A stretch of DNA of 64,000 nt from Hyphomicrobiales bacterium (GCA_900466475.1 UBMI01000001.1:1-64000); one strand, 5' to 3'; positions 38,101-46,960 are shown, numbered from the stretch's first letter. A program made the numbers and translations. The notes: generated from the letters alone by a model not told the origin.

Positions 38101-38132
38101 AAAACCGGCCCGGTCTCCGTGCCGGTTTTTTA
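38101..38132 (+). terminator. Rho-independent terminator after serA
   Basis: Stem AAAACCGGC / GCCGGTTTT, loop CCGGTCTCCGT, then TTTAT. It ends the serC-serA unit. Confidence 0.92.
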
Positions 38133-38165
38133 TTTGGTCCAGCGCGTGTCGTTGGTGACCTGCGG

Positions 38166-38381
38166 TCAGTGGCGGGTGATCTTTGCGTCGTGATGCAGGA
38201 AGGTATCTCTGCTCGCGTCGAAAACCCTGAAGAACTCGTCCCAGGAAATATTTTCGACAGTGCTTTCCAGCCTGCCGAAATCAACACCGACCAAGCCACT
38301 TTTCATCCGGGCGGGATGGCCGCCGCGGGCTTCGATCCATTCCCGGATTTTATCGTGATCTGTCATTGCGGATGTGCCCAT
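38166..38381 (-). CDS. Small conserved hypothetical protein
   Basis: 71 residues from the ATG at 38381, chosen because GGAGG lies five bases upstream on the minus strand. Start MGTSAMTDHDKIREWIEARG, middle GGHPARMKSGLVGVDFGR, end NISWDEFFRVFDASRDTF. The pattern IREW.E.RGG.PA ... ISWDEFF..FD is seen in a widespread small-protein family of unknown function. No partner gene evident. An alternative start at 38366 would lack a good ribosome-binding site. Confidence 0.68.
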   Translation of the reverse strand: MGTSAMTDHDKIREWIEARGGHPARMKSGLVGVDFGRLESTVENISWDEFFRVFDASRDTFLHHDAKITRH

Positions 38382-38655
38382 CATCGCCTCCATCCAGATG
38401 GGTTGTATTTTCAACCAGAAATAACGCCCTGAAAATGATTTGGTTCCGCCGGACAGTTACGCATGTGTTCGGCCTTTTGGCGCAGCTAATTGTTAGGACT
38501 TTCAACCGCGCCGCGAAACGGTGGCTTTGGGTAACTTTCACTGCTTATTTTGCATGCGTGCGCTTAAAGTTTAAGCCTCTTATGATTGTGATTTTATTTA
38601 GTTTTCTCGGCTACAACACTTCCGATATTGGTTCTAATTTCGCGTGAATTTCTCG
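38382..38655. other. AT-rich intergenic region with a palindrome before the GGDEF-EAL gene
   Basis: 274 bases, visibly more AT-rich than the flanks. It contains a perfect 15-base palindrome at 38562-38576, GCTTAAA-G-TTTAAGC. No convincing reading frame or terminator. It holds the promoter for the rightward c-di-GMP gene and the leftward small hypothetical gene. Confidence 0.5.
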
Positions 38656-40734
38656 ATGGCCTTTCAGACGAATTCCGGGCAGCCCGAAGCTCTTGTTGAT
38701 GATTTTCGTTCGCTGTTTGCCACGCATCCCTCTCCTATGTGGGTCTACGATCCGGATACGCTGCGCTTCCTGATCGTCAATGACGCGGCGCTCGTGCTCT
38801 ATGGCTACAGCGCCGAGGACTATGAAGGCATGACCGTGCTCGATATCCGCCCGGCTGCCGAACGGGAGCGGATGCTTAGCGCCGTCCATGAGCGTACCGA
38901 CATGGAGAAGGCCGAGCGCTGGACACATCTGAAGGCCAATGGCGAAGCGATCGAGGTTCTGACATACGGCCGGGAAGTACGTTTCGAAGGAAAGGCTGCA
39001 ATCCTGGCGATCGTGCAAGATCGTACCGAGGTCAATGCCGCACAGCGCCAGATAACCAGTGCACGCTCGCTGCTGGACAGCATCGTCGACAATCTGCCGG
39101 TCGGCGTCTTCGTGAAGGATATGGAAGAGGATGGCCGCTACATCCTGCTGAACGAGGCGTGCGGCGATATCATGGGCTTTCGTGCCGGAGACGTGGTTGG
39201 ACGGGTGGATCGGGATTTCTTCCCCTTTGAGCAGACTGTCGTCTTCCGCAAGCAGGATCACGAGGCGTTCGCCGCGGGTACGACGATCAGCTTCGAGGAG
39301 ACGATGGAGCGGGCCGATGGCGGCAAGCGAATCCTTCGCACCGTGAAGCGTGCGCTCCCGGCGCCAGAGGGCAAGGAGCCGCGCTATCTGCTCGGCATTT
39401 CTCACGATGTGACGGAAGAGCGTGCGGTGGAGGCTAAGCTTGCACATCTTGCCACGCATGACTCGCTGACGCGCCTGCCGAACCGCGCCGCCTTCTCCAA
39501 GCATATCCGCAAGCAAACCATTACCGCTTCCACCGAAAAGCCGGTGGCGCTCCTCTACATCGATGTCGACCATTTCAAGACGATCAATGACAGCAAGGGC
39601 CATGCCGCTGGCGATGCTCTGCTGTGCCAGGTGGCGGAGCGTCTGCTGGCGCTGGCCGATGAAGGCGACCTCGTTGCGCGTCTCGGCGGTGACGAATTCG
39701 CAGTCGTGCTGCAGCTTGTCGAAGCCGGCCGGGCAGAGCGTTTTGCCGATCTGCTGCTCAAGTCGCTCGCGAAAGCCTTCGATCTCGACGGCGCACGGGA
39801 GCATGTCACCTGCAGCATCGGCATTGCGTTGGCACCAGTCGATGCCGGCGAAGCCGATGTGCTGATGCGCCATGCCGACCTCGCGCTTTATGCCGCCAAG
39901 GAAAGTGGGCGCTCAACCTACCGCTTCTATGAGCCTGCCATGCGGCTCGAGGCAGAGCGCCGGCATCATTTGACTGGCGAATTGCGCGACGCGCTGGAAT
40001 ACGGACAGTTCGAGCTTTACTACCAGCCCATCGTCCAGCTCGAGGATGATGGCATCGGCGGCTTCGAGGCGCTGATCCGCTGGAGGCATCCGGTGCGTGG
40101 CATCGTGGCGCCGATGGAATTCATTCCGCTTGCCGAAGAGACGGGGCTTATCGTTCCGATCGGAGACTGGGTCCTGCGCGAGGCGTGTCGCGTAGCTGTC
40201 ACATGGCCGGACCATCTGAAGATTGCGGTCAATCTCTCCGTTAGCCAGTTTCGCCACGCAAGCCTGTTCTCCAGCATTGTCGGCGCGCTCGATGAGACCG
40301 GACTTCGCCCCGAGCGGCTGGAAATCGAGATCACCGAATCCGTCTTCCTGGCTGATGTGGCACAGAGCCTGCCGCTGCTTCGGGCGCTGAAGGAACTCGG
40401 CGTTCGCATCGCGATCGACGATTTCGGCACGGGCTATTCTTCACTAAGCTACTTGCGGGCCTTCCCCTTCGACAAGATCAAGCTCGATCGCAGCTTTGTT
40501 TCCGGGATAGAGACCGACCCCGGCAATCTTGCCATCGTGCGGGCCGTCGCCGGTATCGGCTCCGGCTTCAACGCGGTTACACTTGCCGAGGGTATCGAAA
40601 CCGAGGAACAGCTGAAAAAGCTCAGGGCCGAAGGTTTCGGTGAAGTGCAGGGATATCTTCTCGGCAGACCCATGCCCCAGCGTGAAGTCGAGGCGCTGAT
40701 TTACGGCCGTCAGTTGAAGAAAGCATCAGCCTGA
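38656..40734 (+). CDS. PAS-PAS-GGDEF-EAL c-di-GMP synthase/phosphodiesterase
   Basis: About 692 residues. PAS domains at about residues 20-135 (PSPMWVYDPDTLRFLIVNDA) and 145-265 (LPVGVFVKDMEEDGRYILLN); GGDEF domain with intact VARLGGDEFAVVL near residue 345; EAL domain with FEALIRWRHP near 470, EITESVF, AIDDFGTGYSSLSYLR and AEGIETEEQL. Both active sites look intact, so it could make or break c-di-GMP. The start is uncertain: the frame also opens at a GTG four codons upstream, and neither has a good ribosome-binding site. Confidence 0.93.
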   Translation: MAFQTNSGQPEALVDDFRSLFATHPSPMWVYDPDTLRFLIVNDAALVLYGYSAEDYEGMTVLDIRPAAERERMLSAVHERTDMEKAERWTHLKANGEAIEVLTYGREVRFEGKAAILAIVQDRTEVNAAQRQITSARSLLDSIVDNLPVGVFVKDMEEDGRYILLNEACGDIMGFRAGDVVGRVDRDFFPFEQTVVFRKQDHEAFAAGTTISFEETMERADGGKRILRTVKRALPAPEGKEPRYLLGISHDVTEERAVEAKLAHLATHDSLTRLPNRAAFSKHIRKQTITASTEKPVALLYIDVDHFKTINDSKGHAAGDALLCQVAERLLALADEGDLVARLGGDEFAVVLQLVEAGRAERFADLLLKSLAKAFDLDGAREHVTCSIGIALAPVDAGEADVLMRHADLALYAAKESGRSTYRFYEPAMRLEAERRHHLTGELRDALEYGQFELYYQPIVQLEDDGIGGFEALIRWRHPVRGIVAPMEFIPLAEETGLIVPIGDWVLREACRVAVTWPDHLKIAVNLSVSQFRHASLFSSIVGALDETGLRPERLEIEITESVFLADVAQSLPLLRALKELGVRIAIDDFGTGYSSLSYLRAFPFDKIKLDRSFVSGIETDPGNLAIVRAVAGIGSGFNAVTLAEGIETEEQLKKLRAEGFGEVQGYLLGRPMPQREVEALIYGRQLKKASA

Positions 40735-41604
40735 GATCATCGCGTCAAAAGCATCTGCCGCCTTGCTGCGATAGCGCTCCTCGTGCCGCAGCAGGAAGAA
40801 GGGGCGGGGCAAAGGCGGGATGTTCACCTCGGTGAGCAACCCGTTTTCCAGCTTCATCGCAACGACGCTGCGCGACATCAGCGTCGCGCCGATGCCGGCT
40901 TCGACAATACCGACAAGTGGTTCGTTCTCCGGAAGGACCATTGCCACATCAAGCGCATCGATATCGATACCGGCCTTCTGCAAAAGGCTTTCGAAGGCAA
41001 GGCGGGTGCCCGAGCCCCGTTCGCGCAAGACCCACTGCGCTTGGGGAAAATCGATCGGGCTGCGTGGTCTGCCGTCCGCCCAAGGGTGATCTGGAGCAAC
41101 GACGACGATCATCTCGTCCAGTGCAACTTGCCTTGCGGATATGCCCCGCCGTTCGTTTGGCCACTCGATGAGGCCGAGTTCCACCTCGCCATGTGCAACG
41201 GCATCCGACACTTCGGCAGTGTTGCCGATGCGTATTGTCAGCTCGATACCCGGATAGTTTCGCCGGAATGCGGCAAGCCGTGGCGAGAGCCAATAACCGC
41301 CGATCGTCTGGCTCGCCATGAGTGACAGCTCGCCATGCATCAGCCCTGAGAGGTCCATAAGTGCTGCTTCCGCTGCTCTGGCGCTGGCGAGGACGGCCTG
41401 CGCTTCCTTCAGAAACAATTGGCCGGTTCTGTTCAAAACGATCGAACGGCCGACGCGGTCAAAAAGTGTCACTCCATGTCGTGTCTCCAAGGCGGTGATC
41501 GCCGCGCTGACGGCCGACTGGGTCATATTCAGATGGGCAGCTGCTTTCGTGATGTGCTGTCGCGCTGCCACTTCCGTGAATATTCTCAGCTGTTCCAATG
41601 TCAT
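40726..41604 (-). CDS. LysR family transcriptional regulator (YeiE/CysB-like type)
   Basis: 292 residues. HTH at about residues 3-60 (TLEQLRIFTEVAARQHITKA, AAHLNMTQSAVSAAITALET, GVTLFDRVGRSIVLNRTGQ), then a periplasmic-binding-protein-like effector domain. Divergent from a TDT transporter gene that it presumably controls. The stop overlaps the end of the convergent GGDEF-EAL gene by nine bases. Its inducer cannot be read from the sequence. Confidence 0.92.
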   Translation of the reverse strand: MTLEQLRIFTEVAARQHITKAAAHLNMTQSAVSAAITALETRHGVTLFDRVGRSIVLNRTGQLFLKEAQAVLASARAAEAALMDLSGLMHGELSLMASQTIGGYWLSPRLAAFRRNYPGIELTIRIGNTAEVSDAVAHGEVELGLIEWPNERRGISARQVALDEMIVVVAPDHPWADGRPRSPIDFPQAQWVLRERGSGTRLAFESLLQKAGIDIDALDVAMVLPENEPLVGIVEAGIGATLMSRSVVAMKLENGLLTEVNIPPLPRPFFLLRHEERYRSKAADAFDAMISG

Positions 41605-41620
41605 GTTGCCTCCATCGATT

Positions 41621-41669
41621 ATTCGATTTTATCGAATGGAATGACAAAGATAAATCGTTGGAAGCGATT
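41621..41669. promoter_or_regulatory. Probable LysR operator between the regulator and TDT genes
   Basis: A perfect palindrome ATTCGAT-TTT-ATCGAAT at 41621-41637, and a second, weaker inverted repeat AATCG-TTGGAAG-CGATT at 41653-41669. The pair sits between the two divergent starts (41604 and 41712) at spacings typical of LysR recognition and activation sites. Confidence 0.62.
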
Positions 41670-41711
41670 ATTTTGTGGCGATATGAAAGCGGTCAACGAA
41701 AGGAATTCGCC

Positions 41712-42836
41712 ATGACCGTCCTCCAATTTTCCCAGTCCGTGCCGACCGTTCATACCCGTGGGCGGATTCTGCGCCACTTCACGCCCAACTGGTTTGCAAC
41801 GACGATGGGGACCGGCATCCTTGCTGTTTGTCTCGCCCAGTTTCCCGGCTTGCCGTCTCTGCATACTGCAGGCGAGGCGCTATGGCTCGCAAATATCGCC
41901 TTGTTTGCAGTGCTGACCTCTGTTTACGCCGGCAAGTGGCTACTGCATCCCGGTGCTGCGCTCAGGGCCTTCGATCATCCCGTCGTCTCGATGTTCTTTG
42001 GCTGCATTCCCATGGGGCTTGCGACCATCGTCAACGGCTTCCTGATCTTCGGGCCATCCCTGTTCGGCGATGTTGCTGTTACCATCGCTGCGCATCTGTG
42101 GTGGGCCGATGCGGCGCTCGCGGTTCTGGCGGGCCTTGCCATTCCGCTGGTCATGTTCACGCGGCAGCAGCATGCAATCGAGCATATGAGCGCCATCTGG
42201 CTGTTGCCGATCGTTGCCTCCGAGGTCGCCGCTGCAAGCGGCGGATTGTTGTTGCCGCATCTTGCCGAAGGCGCGCAGTTCCCGGTGCTTTTTGCGAGCT
42301 TCATGCTCTGGTCCTGTTCGGTGCCGCTCGCGCTCGGCATTCTCGTCATCCTCTTTCTGCGCATGGCTCTGCATAAACTGCCGCCGGCCAGCATGGCAGC
42401 GACGAGCTTTCTGGCACTCGGCCCCGTTGGCACGGGAGCGCTTGGTCTTGCCCTGTTTTCTGCCAATGGCGCGCAGGCTCTTGTCGCCAGCGGCCTCGGT
42501 CCGCTAGCTACGGCAATTTCGGGTGCGGCTTTGCTTGGTGCTCTCCTGCTTTGGGGCTATGGCCTGTGGTGGCTCGGCCTGGCGGTCGCCATCACCTTCA
42601 ACCACCTGCGGCAGGGCTTGCCCTTCAATCTCGGCTGGTGGGGTTATACTTTCCCGATCGGCGTCTATGCCGTCGCGACGCTGCGGCTTTCCAGTATCTT
42701 CCCATTGCCGGCGCTGACCGTGTTCGGGGAGGTTCTGGTCATGGCCCTTGCTGCCGTCTGGGTTGTCGTTGTCGTCCGCACAAGCCGCGGCGCCTATAAT
42801 GGCTCTCTCTTCGTCGATCCGAGCCTGGAGAGCTGA
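41712..42836 (+). CDS. TDT family transporter (TehA/sulfite-exporter-like)
   Basis: 374 residues from the ATG at 41712 (AAAGGAATT upstream). Ten hydrophobic segments spread from about residue 20 to 360, with the TDT/SLAC1 start pattern RHFTPNWFATTMGTGILAVC and a late NLGWWGYTFPIGVYAVATLR signature. The family includes tellurite/C4-dicarboxylate carriers and fungal sulfite pumps; substrate uncertain. Divergent from the LysR gene. Confidence 0.88.
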   Translation: MTVLQFSQSVPTVHTRGRILRHFTPNWFATTMGTGILAVCLAQFPGLPSLHTAGEALWLANIALFAVLTSVYAGKWLLHPGAALRAFDHPVVSMFFGCIPMGLATIVNGFLIFGPSLFGDVAVTIAAHLWWADAALAVLAGLAIPLVMFTRQQHAIEHMSAIWLLPIVASEVAAASGGLLLPHLAEGAQFPVLFASFMLWSCSVPLALGILVILFLRMALHKLPPASMAATSFLALGPVGTGALGLALFSANGAQALVASGLGPLATAISGAALLGALLLWGYGLWWLGLAVAITFNHLRQGLPFNLGWWGYTFPIGVYAVATLRLSSIFPLPALTVFGEVLVMALAAVWVVVVVRTSRGAYNGSLFVDPSLES

Positions 42837-42877
42837 TAGCCGGCGCGCTGATGCAACTGCCTCAATCATTCGTTATT

Positions 42878-42905
42878 TTGAGAATTCTGGTCAGCATTGC
42901 ATACT
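42878..42905 (+). promoter_or_regulatory. Sigma-70-type promoter for the small peptide gene
   Basis: TTGAGA (42878-42883), 16-base spacer, CATACT (42900-42905), 30 bases before the ATG at 42935. Confidence 0.5.
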
Positions 42906-42934
42906 CTCCACGGGGCTGAAGAAGGAGGATGCAG

Positions 42935-43036
42935 ATGAAACGCTACACGTTCTCGATGATCGGTCTGGCGATCGTGACCGCCATCATCGCCAATCCGGGC
43001 ATCGCACTTGCCTGCAACAAATTGATCGGCACATGA
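42935..43036 (+). CDS. 33-residue putative secreted or lipoprotein-like peptide
   Basis: ATG at 42935 preceded by GAAGGAGGATGCAG, an excellent ribosome-binding site; stop TGA at 43034-43036. The peptide begins MKRYTFSMIGLAIVTAIIAN, followed by PGIALACNKLIGT: a charged N-terminus, a hydrophobic core and a Cys after LA, like a tiny signal or lipoprotein leader. It has its own promoter and an efficient terminator. It resembles entericidin-size peptides in size only. It is too short for ordinary gene callers, so it may be unannotated. Confidence 0.62.
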   Translation: MKRYTFSMIGLAIVTAIIANPGIALACNKLIGT

Positions 43037-43062
43037 GCCGATAGCACCCACCTCTTACCTGA

Positions 43063-43089
43063 AGGCGCAGCTTCGGCTGCGTCTTTTTT
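43063..43089 (+). terminator. Rho-independent terminator after the small peptide gene
   Basis: Stem AGGCGCAGC / GCTGCGTCT (one G-T pair), UUCG tetraloop, followed by six T. Confidence 0.93.
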
Positions 43090-43136
43090 GATGGCTTTCC
43101 CTTTCCCATGCTGCATCGCACCCTAACTGCGAGCGC

Positions 43137-44237
43137 ATGACGGAATTCCTGGACGATATTCGCGCAGAAGGCATCTGGCTGCCGGACTGGCTTGCAAGCG
43201 CCATCATCTTTGCAGTGGTCATATCGGTCACGCTCTTTGCGCATCGCCTCCTCTTCCGGCTGCTGACACGGCTGATCGAGGGCAAGGATCTATTATGGCG
43301 CTCGCTCGTCTCGCGCCTGAAACGGGTCGTGCGGCTTGCCATGCTGGTGGCAGCACTTTCCTTCGGCGCGACAATTGCGCCGCTGACGGATCTGCAGTCG
43401 GCGACCGTGCGCCATACCCTCTTGATCTTCTTCATCGTGCTCGTCGCCTGGATGGCGAAGATCGTCAAGCATATCTGGATGACGGTCTATCTCCGCCGCT
43501 TCAAGCTCGATGCCGAGGACAATCTTCTGGCGCGCAAGCATGTGACGCAGACGCGCATCATGGAGCGTATTGCCGATCTCCTCATCGTCGTGGTGGCAAT
43601 ATCGGCCTGCATGATGACCTTCGATGCCGTCCGGCAATATGGCGTCAGCCTGCTCGCGTCTGCCGGCGTGGCCGGTATCGTCATCGGCCTTGCGCTGCAG
43701 CCCGTGCTGAAAAACCTGTTTGCGGGCATCCAGCTTGCCATCACTCAGCCAATCCGCATCGACGATGCACTTTTGGTCGAAGGAGAATGGGGCAAGGTGG
43801 AAGAGATCACCTCCACTTACGTTGTCGTGCAATTGTGGGACTGGCGACGATTGATCCTGCCGCTCAGCTATTTCATCGAGAACCCGTTCCAGAACTGGAC
43901 GCGCGAAAGCTCGGCGCTGATCGGCACCGTCATGATCTATCTGGATTACAGCGTGCCGCTGGAAGTGATCCGCAGGAAGGTCGAGGAGATCGCGAAGGGC
44001 TCGCCGCTATGGGATCGCCATGTCGTCAACATTGCTGTGACGGATTTCCGCGAGGCTGTGATGGAAATCCGCATTCTCGTCTCGGCATCGAATTCCGGCC
44101 GCACCTTCGATCTGCGCTGCGAAGTGCGCGAGAAGCTGATCGATTTCATCCAGCGCGAATATCCGGCAGCCTTGCCGCGCATGCGCGCTGTCATGAACGA
44201 ACCGCCGGTGCGAGATCGGCGAGAAGCGGCGGAATAG
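43137..44237 (+). CDS. Mechanosensitive ion channel family protein (MscS)
   Basis: 366 residues. Several N-terminal TM segments (about residues 20-170), then the pore-lining MscS core GVAGIVIGLALQPVLKNLFA followed by GIQLAITQPIRIDDALLVEG near residues 182-220, and a cytoplasmic beta/alpha domain (WDWRRLILPLSYFIENPFQN). It releases osmolytes on hypo-osmotic shock. It is larger than the minimal E. coli MscS. Confidence 0.93.
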   Translation: MTEFLDDIRAEGIWLPDWLASAIIFAVVISVTLFAHRLLFRLLTRLIEGKDLLWRSLVSRLKRVVRLAMLVAALSFGATIAPLTDLQSATVRHTLLIFFIVLVAWMAKIVKHIWMTVYLRRFKLDAEDNLLARKHVTQTRIMERIADLLIVVVAISACMMTFDAVRQYGVSLLASAGVAGIVIGLALQPVLKNLFAGIQLAITQPIRIDDALLVEGEWGKVEEITSTYVVVQLWDWRRLILPLSYFIENPFQNWTRESSALIGTVMIYLDYSVPLEVIRRKVEEIAKGSPLWDRHVVNIAVTDFREAVMEIRILVSASNSGRTFDLRCEVREKLIDFIQREYPAALPRMRAVMNEPPVRDRREAAE

Positions 44238-44239
44238 AT

Positions 44240-45196
44240 CTACCGCTTCGGCGCTCCCGCATCACCTTCTACCGGTGTCGTGGCGATCGGTGACTGTGCA
44301 TCGCCCGAAGCGACGGCGGCTGGCAGCGGCACACGGCGCTTGCGTTCGCGGATCAGTGTCAGCAGACCGGAGCAGATGATAAGCACGATGCCGAAAGCCA
44401 TCGGCAGATCGACGCTGTCATTGAAGAAAAGATAGCCGAAGGCAATCGCCCAGATCATCTGGCTATATTGCGGCGTCGCCACCAGGGTTGCCGGAGCAAG
44501 CCTTGCTGCTGTCATCAGCATGACGTTGCCGGCGGCCCCCAGCAGGCCATAGCTTGCGAGAAACAGCCATTGCTGCGGGCTTGGTGCCACCACCTCAGAA
44601 AGCATGAGCAAGCCGCTGACGACAAGGGTGCCCAGCAGCGACGCGCCAAACAGCGAGAGGCGTTTTTCAGCCGGACCGAGCTTGCGCAGGATAACGATGG
44701 CGATGGCAGCGCTGATCGCGCCGATCGTCGCCGCCAGATGACCAATCGACAATTCGCGGAAACCGGGCCTCAGAACGACGAGCACACCCAGAAAACCGAC
44801 GATGACGGCCGCCCAACGCTGCCAGCGCACATCCTCTTTCAGGAAGATGACCGAGAGAATGGTGACGAAGGAGGGGAGCAGGAAAAGCAGGCAGAAGGCC
44901 TCGGCCATCGGCAGCTTGGTAAAGGTGATGATAGAGGCGATCGCGCCGATCGCGCCCGCGGCAAAGCGCACCATCCAGAGCGGCCGGTTCGTCGTCCTGA
45001 AAATGTCCAGCCATGAATCGCTCGGTCCCTTGATGAAAGGCAGCGCGGCAATGCTGAGGATCGCGCCTGTGAAGGCGACCTGGAAGGAAGGAACCGTGCC
45101 GTGCAGGGCCTTGATGGATGCATCGCTGAAGGCAAAGACGGCATAGGCCGCGAATGCGACTAGGACGCCACGAAGCGTGGTGGAGGCGGCTGTCAT
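44240..45196 (-). CDS. DMT family transporter (EamA domain pair)
   Basis: 318 residues with ten predicted TM helices in two EamA repeats (about residues 10-145 and 155-290). Typical pieces: AAYAVFAFSDASIKALHG, MAEAFCLLFLLPSFVTILSV, and ALSRLAPATLVATPQYSQMI-like APATLVATPQYSQMIWAIAF. Exporter of metabolites or drugs; substrate unknown. The C-terminus is a charged cytoplasmic tail. Confidence 0.9.
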   Translation of the reverse strand: MTAASTTLRGVLVAFAAYAVFAFSDASIKALHGTVPSFQVAFTGAILSIAALPFIKGPSDSWLDIFRTTNRPLWMVRFAAGAIGAIASIITFTKLPMAEAFCLLFLLPSFVTILSVIFLKEDVRWQRWAAVIVGFLGVLVVLRPGFRELSIGHLAATIGAISAAIAIVILRKLGPAEKRLSLFGASLLGTLVVSGLLMLSEVVAPSPQQWLFLASYGLLGAAGNVMLMTAARLAPATLVATPQYSQMIWAIAFGYLFFNDSVDLPMAFGIVLIICSGLLTLIRERKRRVPLPAAVASGDAQSPIATTPVEGDAGAPKR

Positions 45197-45221
45197 TTAT
45201 CCGAATCTTAAAGAGGTGGGT

Positions 45222-45244
45222 CATTTCATCTACGGGATGAAATG
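45222..45244. promoter_or_regulatory. Inverted repeat between the DMT transporter and mnmA
   Basis: Perfect 8-base arms CATTTCAT and ATGAAATG with loop CTACGGG, 26 bases upstream of the DMT start on the minus strand. No T-run; probably an operator. The rest of the 265-base gap shows no gene. Confidence 0.5.
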
Positions 45245-45461
45245 CGGTCTATCAAAGGTTGATTGCGAATAGCTGCAATGCATGACCCGCGCATGACGCC
45301 ATCGGAAGCGCCGGAAAAGCCGGGTCTTGCGTCGGAGCCCAATAGTTTCTATATCCGTCGCCCATGCAGGCTGGCGGCCGATCCCGCCGGAAATACAGGA
45401 AATCCGCCACATTCCGACGTGAGAAAGGCGGATCGAAACAGCACAGAATTTGGCAGCACCC

Positions 45462-46661
45462 GTGAACACACTGGATTTTGACAAGAAGCCGGAAGACACC
45501 CGTGTCGTCGTCGCCATGTCTGGCGGCGTTGACAGTTCCGTCGTGGCCGGGCTTCTCAAACGCCAGGGATATGATGTTCTGGGTATTACGCTGCAGCTAT
45601 ACGACCATGGCGCTGCGGTCCACCGCGCCGGCTCCTGCTGCGCGGGCCAGGATATCGACGATGCCCGCCGTGTCTGCGAAACGCTCGGTATTCCGCATTA
45701 CGTGCTCGACTATGAGAAGCGGTTCCGCGAAACCGTCATCAATCCCTTTGCGGAAAGCTATGTTGCAGGCGAGACGCCGATCCCCTGCGTTGCCTGTAAC
45801 CAGACCGTCAAGTTCGCCGACCTCCTGGCGACTGCTAAGGAGCTTGGCGCCGACGCGCTGGCGACCGGCCATTATATCCGCTCGCGTCCAAATCCGTCAT
45901 CCTGCAATCCCGGCCGCCGCGCACTCTACCGACCGGCCGATGCCGATCGCGACCAGAGCTATTTCCTCTTCGCGACGACACAGGAACAGATCGACTATCT
46001 GCGTTTTCCCCTTGGTGGGCTGCCGAAGGCAGAGACCCGCCGGCTGGCCGAAGATATGGGCCTCGTCGTCGCCAAGAAGGCCGACAGCCAGGACATCTGT
46101 TTTGTGCCGCAGGGCAAATATTCCGACATCATCACCAAGCTGAAGCCGAATTCGGCTTTGGCCGGTGATATCGTCCATCTCGACGGCCGCATCCTCGGCC
46201 AGCACGAGGGCATCCTGCATTACACGATCGGCCAGCGGCGCGGCATCGGCATTGCTACCGGCGAGCCGCTCTATGTCGTCTATCTCGACGCCCGCTCGCG
46301 CCGCGTCATTGTCGGCCCGAAGGAGGCGCTCGAGACGCACCGCGTCTATCTGCGCGATGTCAACTGGCTGGGCGACGAGACGCTTCAGGTTGCAACGTCA
46401 GGCGAAGGCTTTGCCTGCTATGCCAAGGTTCGCTCGACCCGCGCCCCGGCGCCGGCTGTGCTGCACATGGATGCGAGCGGCACCTATGTCGACCTGACGG
46501 TCGGCGAAGCGGGTATTGCGCCGGGCCAGGCCTGTGCGCTCTATTCGGCCCCCGGCGACGACGCCCGCGTCTTCGGCGGCGGCTTCATCGAACGTTCCGA
46601 GCGCGAGCCCGATGCAGAGGCCTCGCTGAAGGCGCTTTTGAGCCAGCCGGCGGCCGCGTAA
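45462..46661 (+). CDS. mnmA: tRNA-specific 2-thiouridylase MnmA
   Basis: 399 residues from the GTG at 45462, matching the usual rhizobial start ([19 protein letters not shown]). It 2-thiolates U34 of tRNA Glu, Gln and Lys. PP-loop [20 protein letters not shown] near residue 20, catalytic Cys in [11 protein letters not shown] and in SQDICFVP, and [24 protein letters not shown] four codons upstream is an alternative. Confidence 0.95.
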   Translation: MNTLDFDKKPEDTRVVVAMSGGVDSSVVAGLLKRQGYDVLGITLQLYDHGAAVHRAGSCCAGQDIDDARRVCETLGIPHYVLDYEKRFRETVINPFAESYVAGETPIPCVACNQTVKFADLLATAKELGADALATGHYIRSRPNPSSCNPGRRALYRPADADRDQSYFLFATTQEQIDYLRFPLGGLPKAETRRLAEDMGLVVAKKADSQDICFVPQGKYSDIITKLKPNSALAGDIVHLDGRILGQHEGILHYTIGQRRGIGIATGEPLYVVYLDARSRRVIVGPKEALETHRVYLRDVNWLGDETLQVATSGEGFACYAKVRSTRAPAPAVLHMDASGTYVDLTVGEAGIAPGQACALYSAPGDDARVFGGGFIERSEREPDAEASLKALLSQPAAA

Positions 46662-46713
46662 AATTCCCGGGGAAAGGCGATGCGGCGGCACGGCCTTTTT
46701 CTCCATCATATGC

Positions 46714-46742
46714 TTGACACAAAGCTGCTACGCTCTTAATAA
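46714..46742 (+). promoter_or_regulatory. Promoter of the tRNA-Met gene
   Basis: TTGACA (46714-46719), 17-base spacer, TAATAA (46737-46742); mature tRNA starts about 43 bases after the expected transcription start. Confidence 0.75.
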
Positions 46743-46792
46743 GCCGCTCATCCGACGGGCTGAGCGCTTCGCGAAAGGCTCGTTTGAATAAT

Positions 46793-46869
46793 GGCTGGGT
46801 AGCTCAGTTGGTGAGAGCGCAGGATTCATAACCCTGAGGTCGGCGGTTCAATTCCGCCCCCCGCTACCA
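46793..46869 (+). tRNA. tRNA with CAU anticodon (tRNA-Met, elongator type)
   Basis: 77 bases including encoded CCA. Anticodon loop TTCATAA gives CAU. D stem GCTC/GAGC, T stem GGCGG/CCGCC with loop TTCAATT. The acceptor stem GGCTGGG/CCCCGCT has a T4-C69 mismatch and a G-T end pair, and the anticodon stem CAGGA/CCCTG has an A31-C39 mismatch. The acceptor start is not the initiator-type. A tRNA-Ile(CAU) read through lysidine is not excluded, and the tilS gene is in this window. Confidence 0.85.
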
Positions 46870-46960
46870 TCTTTATCAACGACAGAAAACAGTCGATGCG
46901 CACGGGTTGCGTAACCGGTATAATGGTGCCTCACGGCATATCGCTGCCCGGGGATACACC

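Noticed and set aside
38366..38647. 93-codon plus-strand frame in the AT-rich gap
   Set aside because: No ribosome-binding site, overlaps the better-supported minus-strand small gene, and the composition looks non-coding.
38611..39873. 420-codon frame antisense to the PAS-GGDEF-EAL gene
   Set aside because: No domain signature and no start context; the opposite strand has intact catalytic motifs.
43295..44293. 332-codon alternate frame inside mscS
   Set aside because: Overlaps the well-supported MscS gene in another frame; Arg/His-rich shadow.
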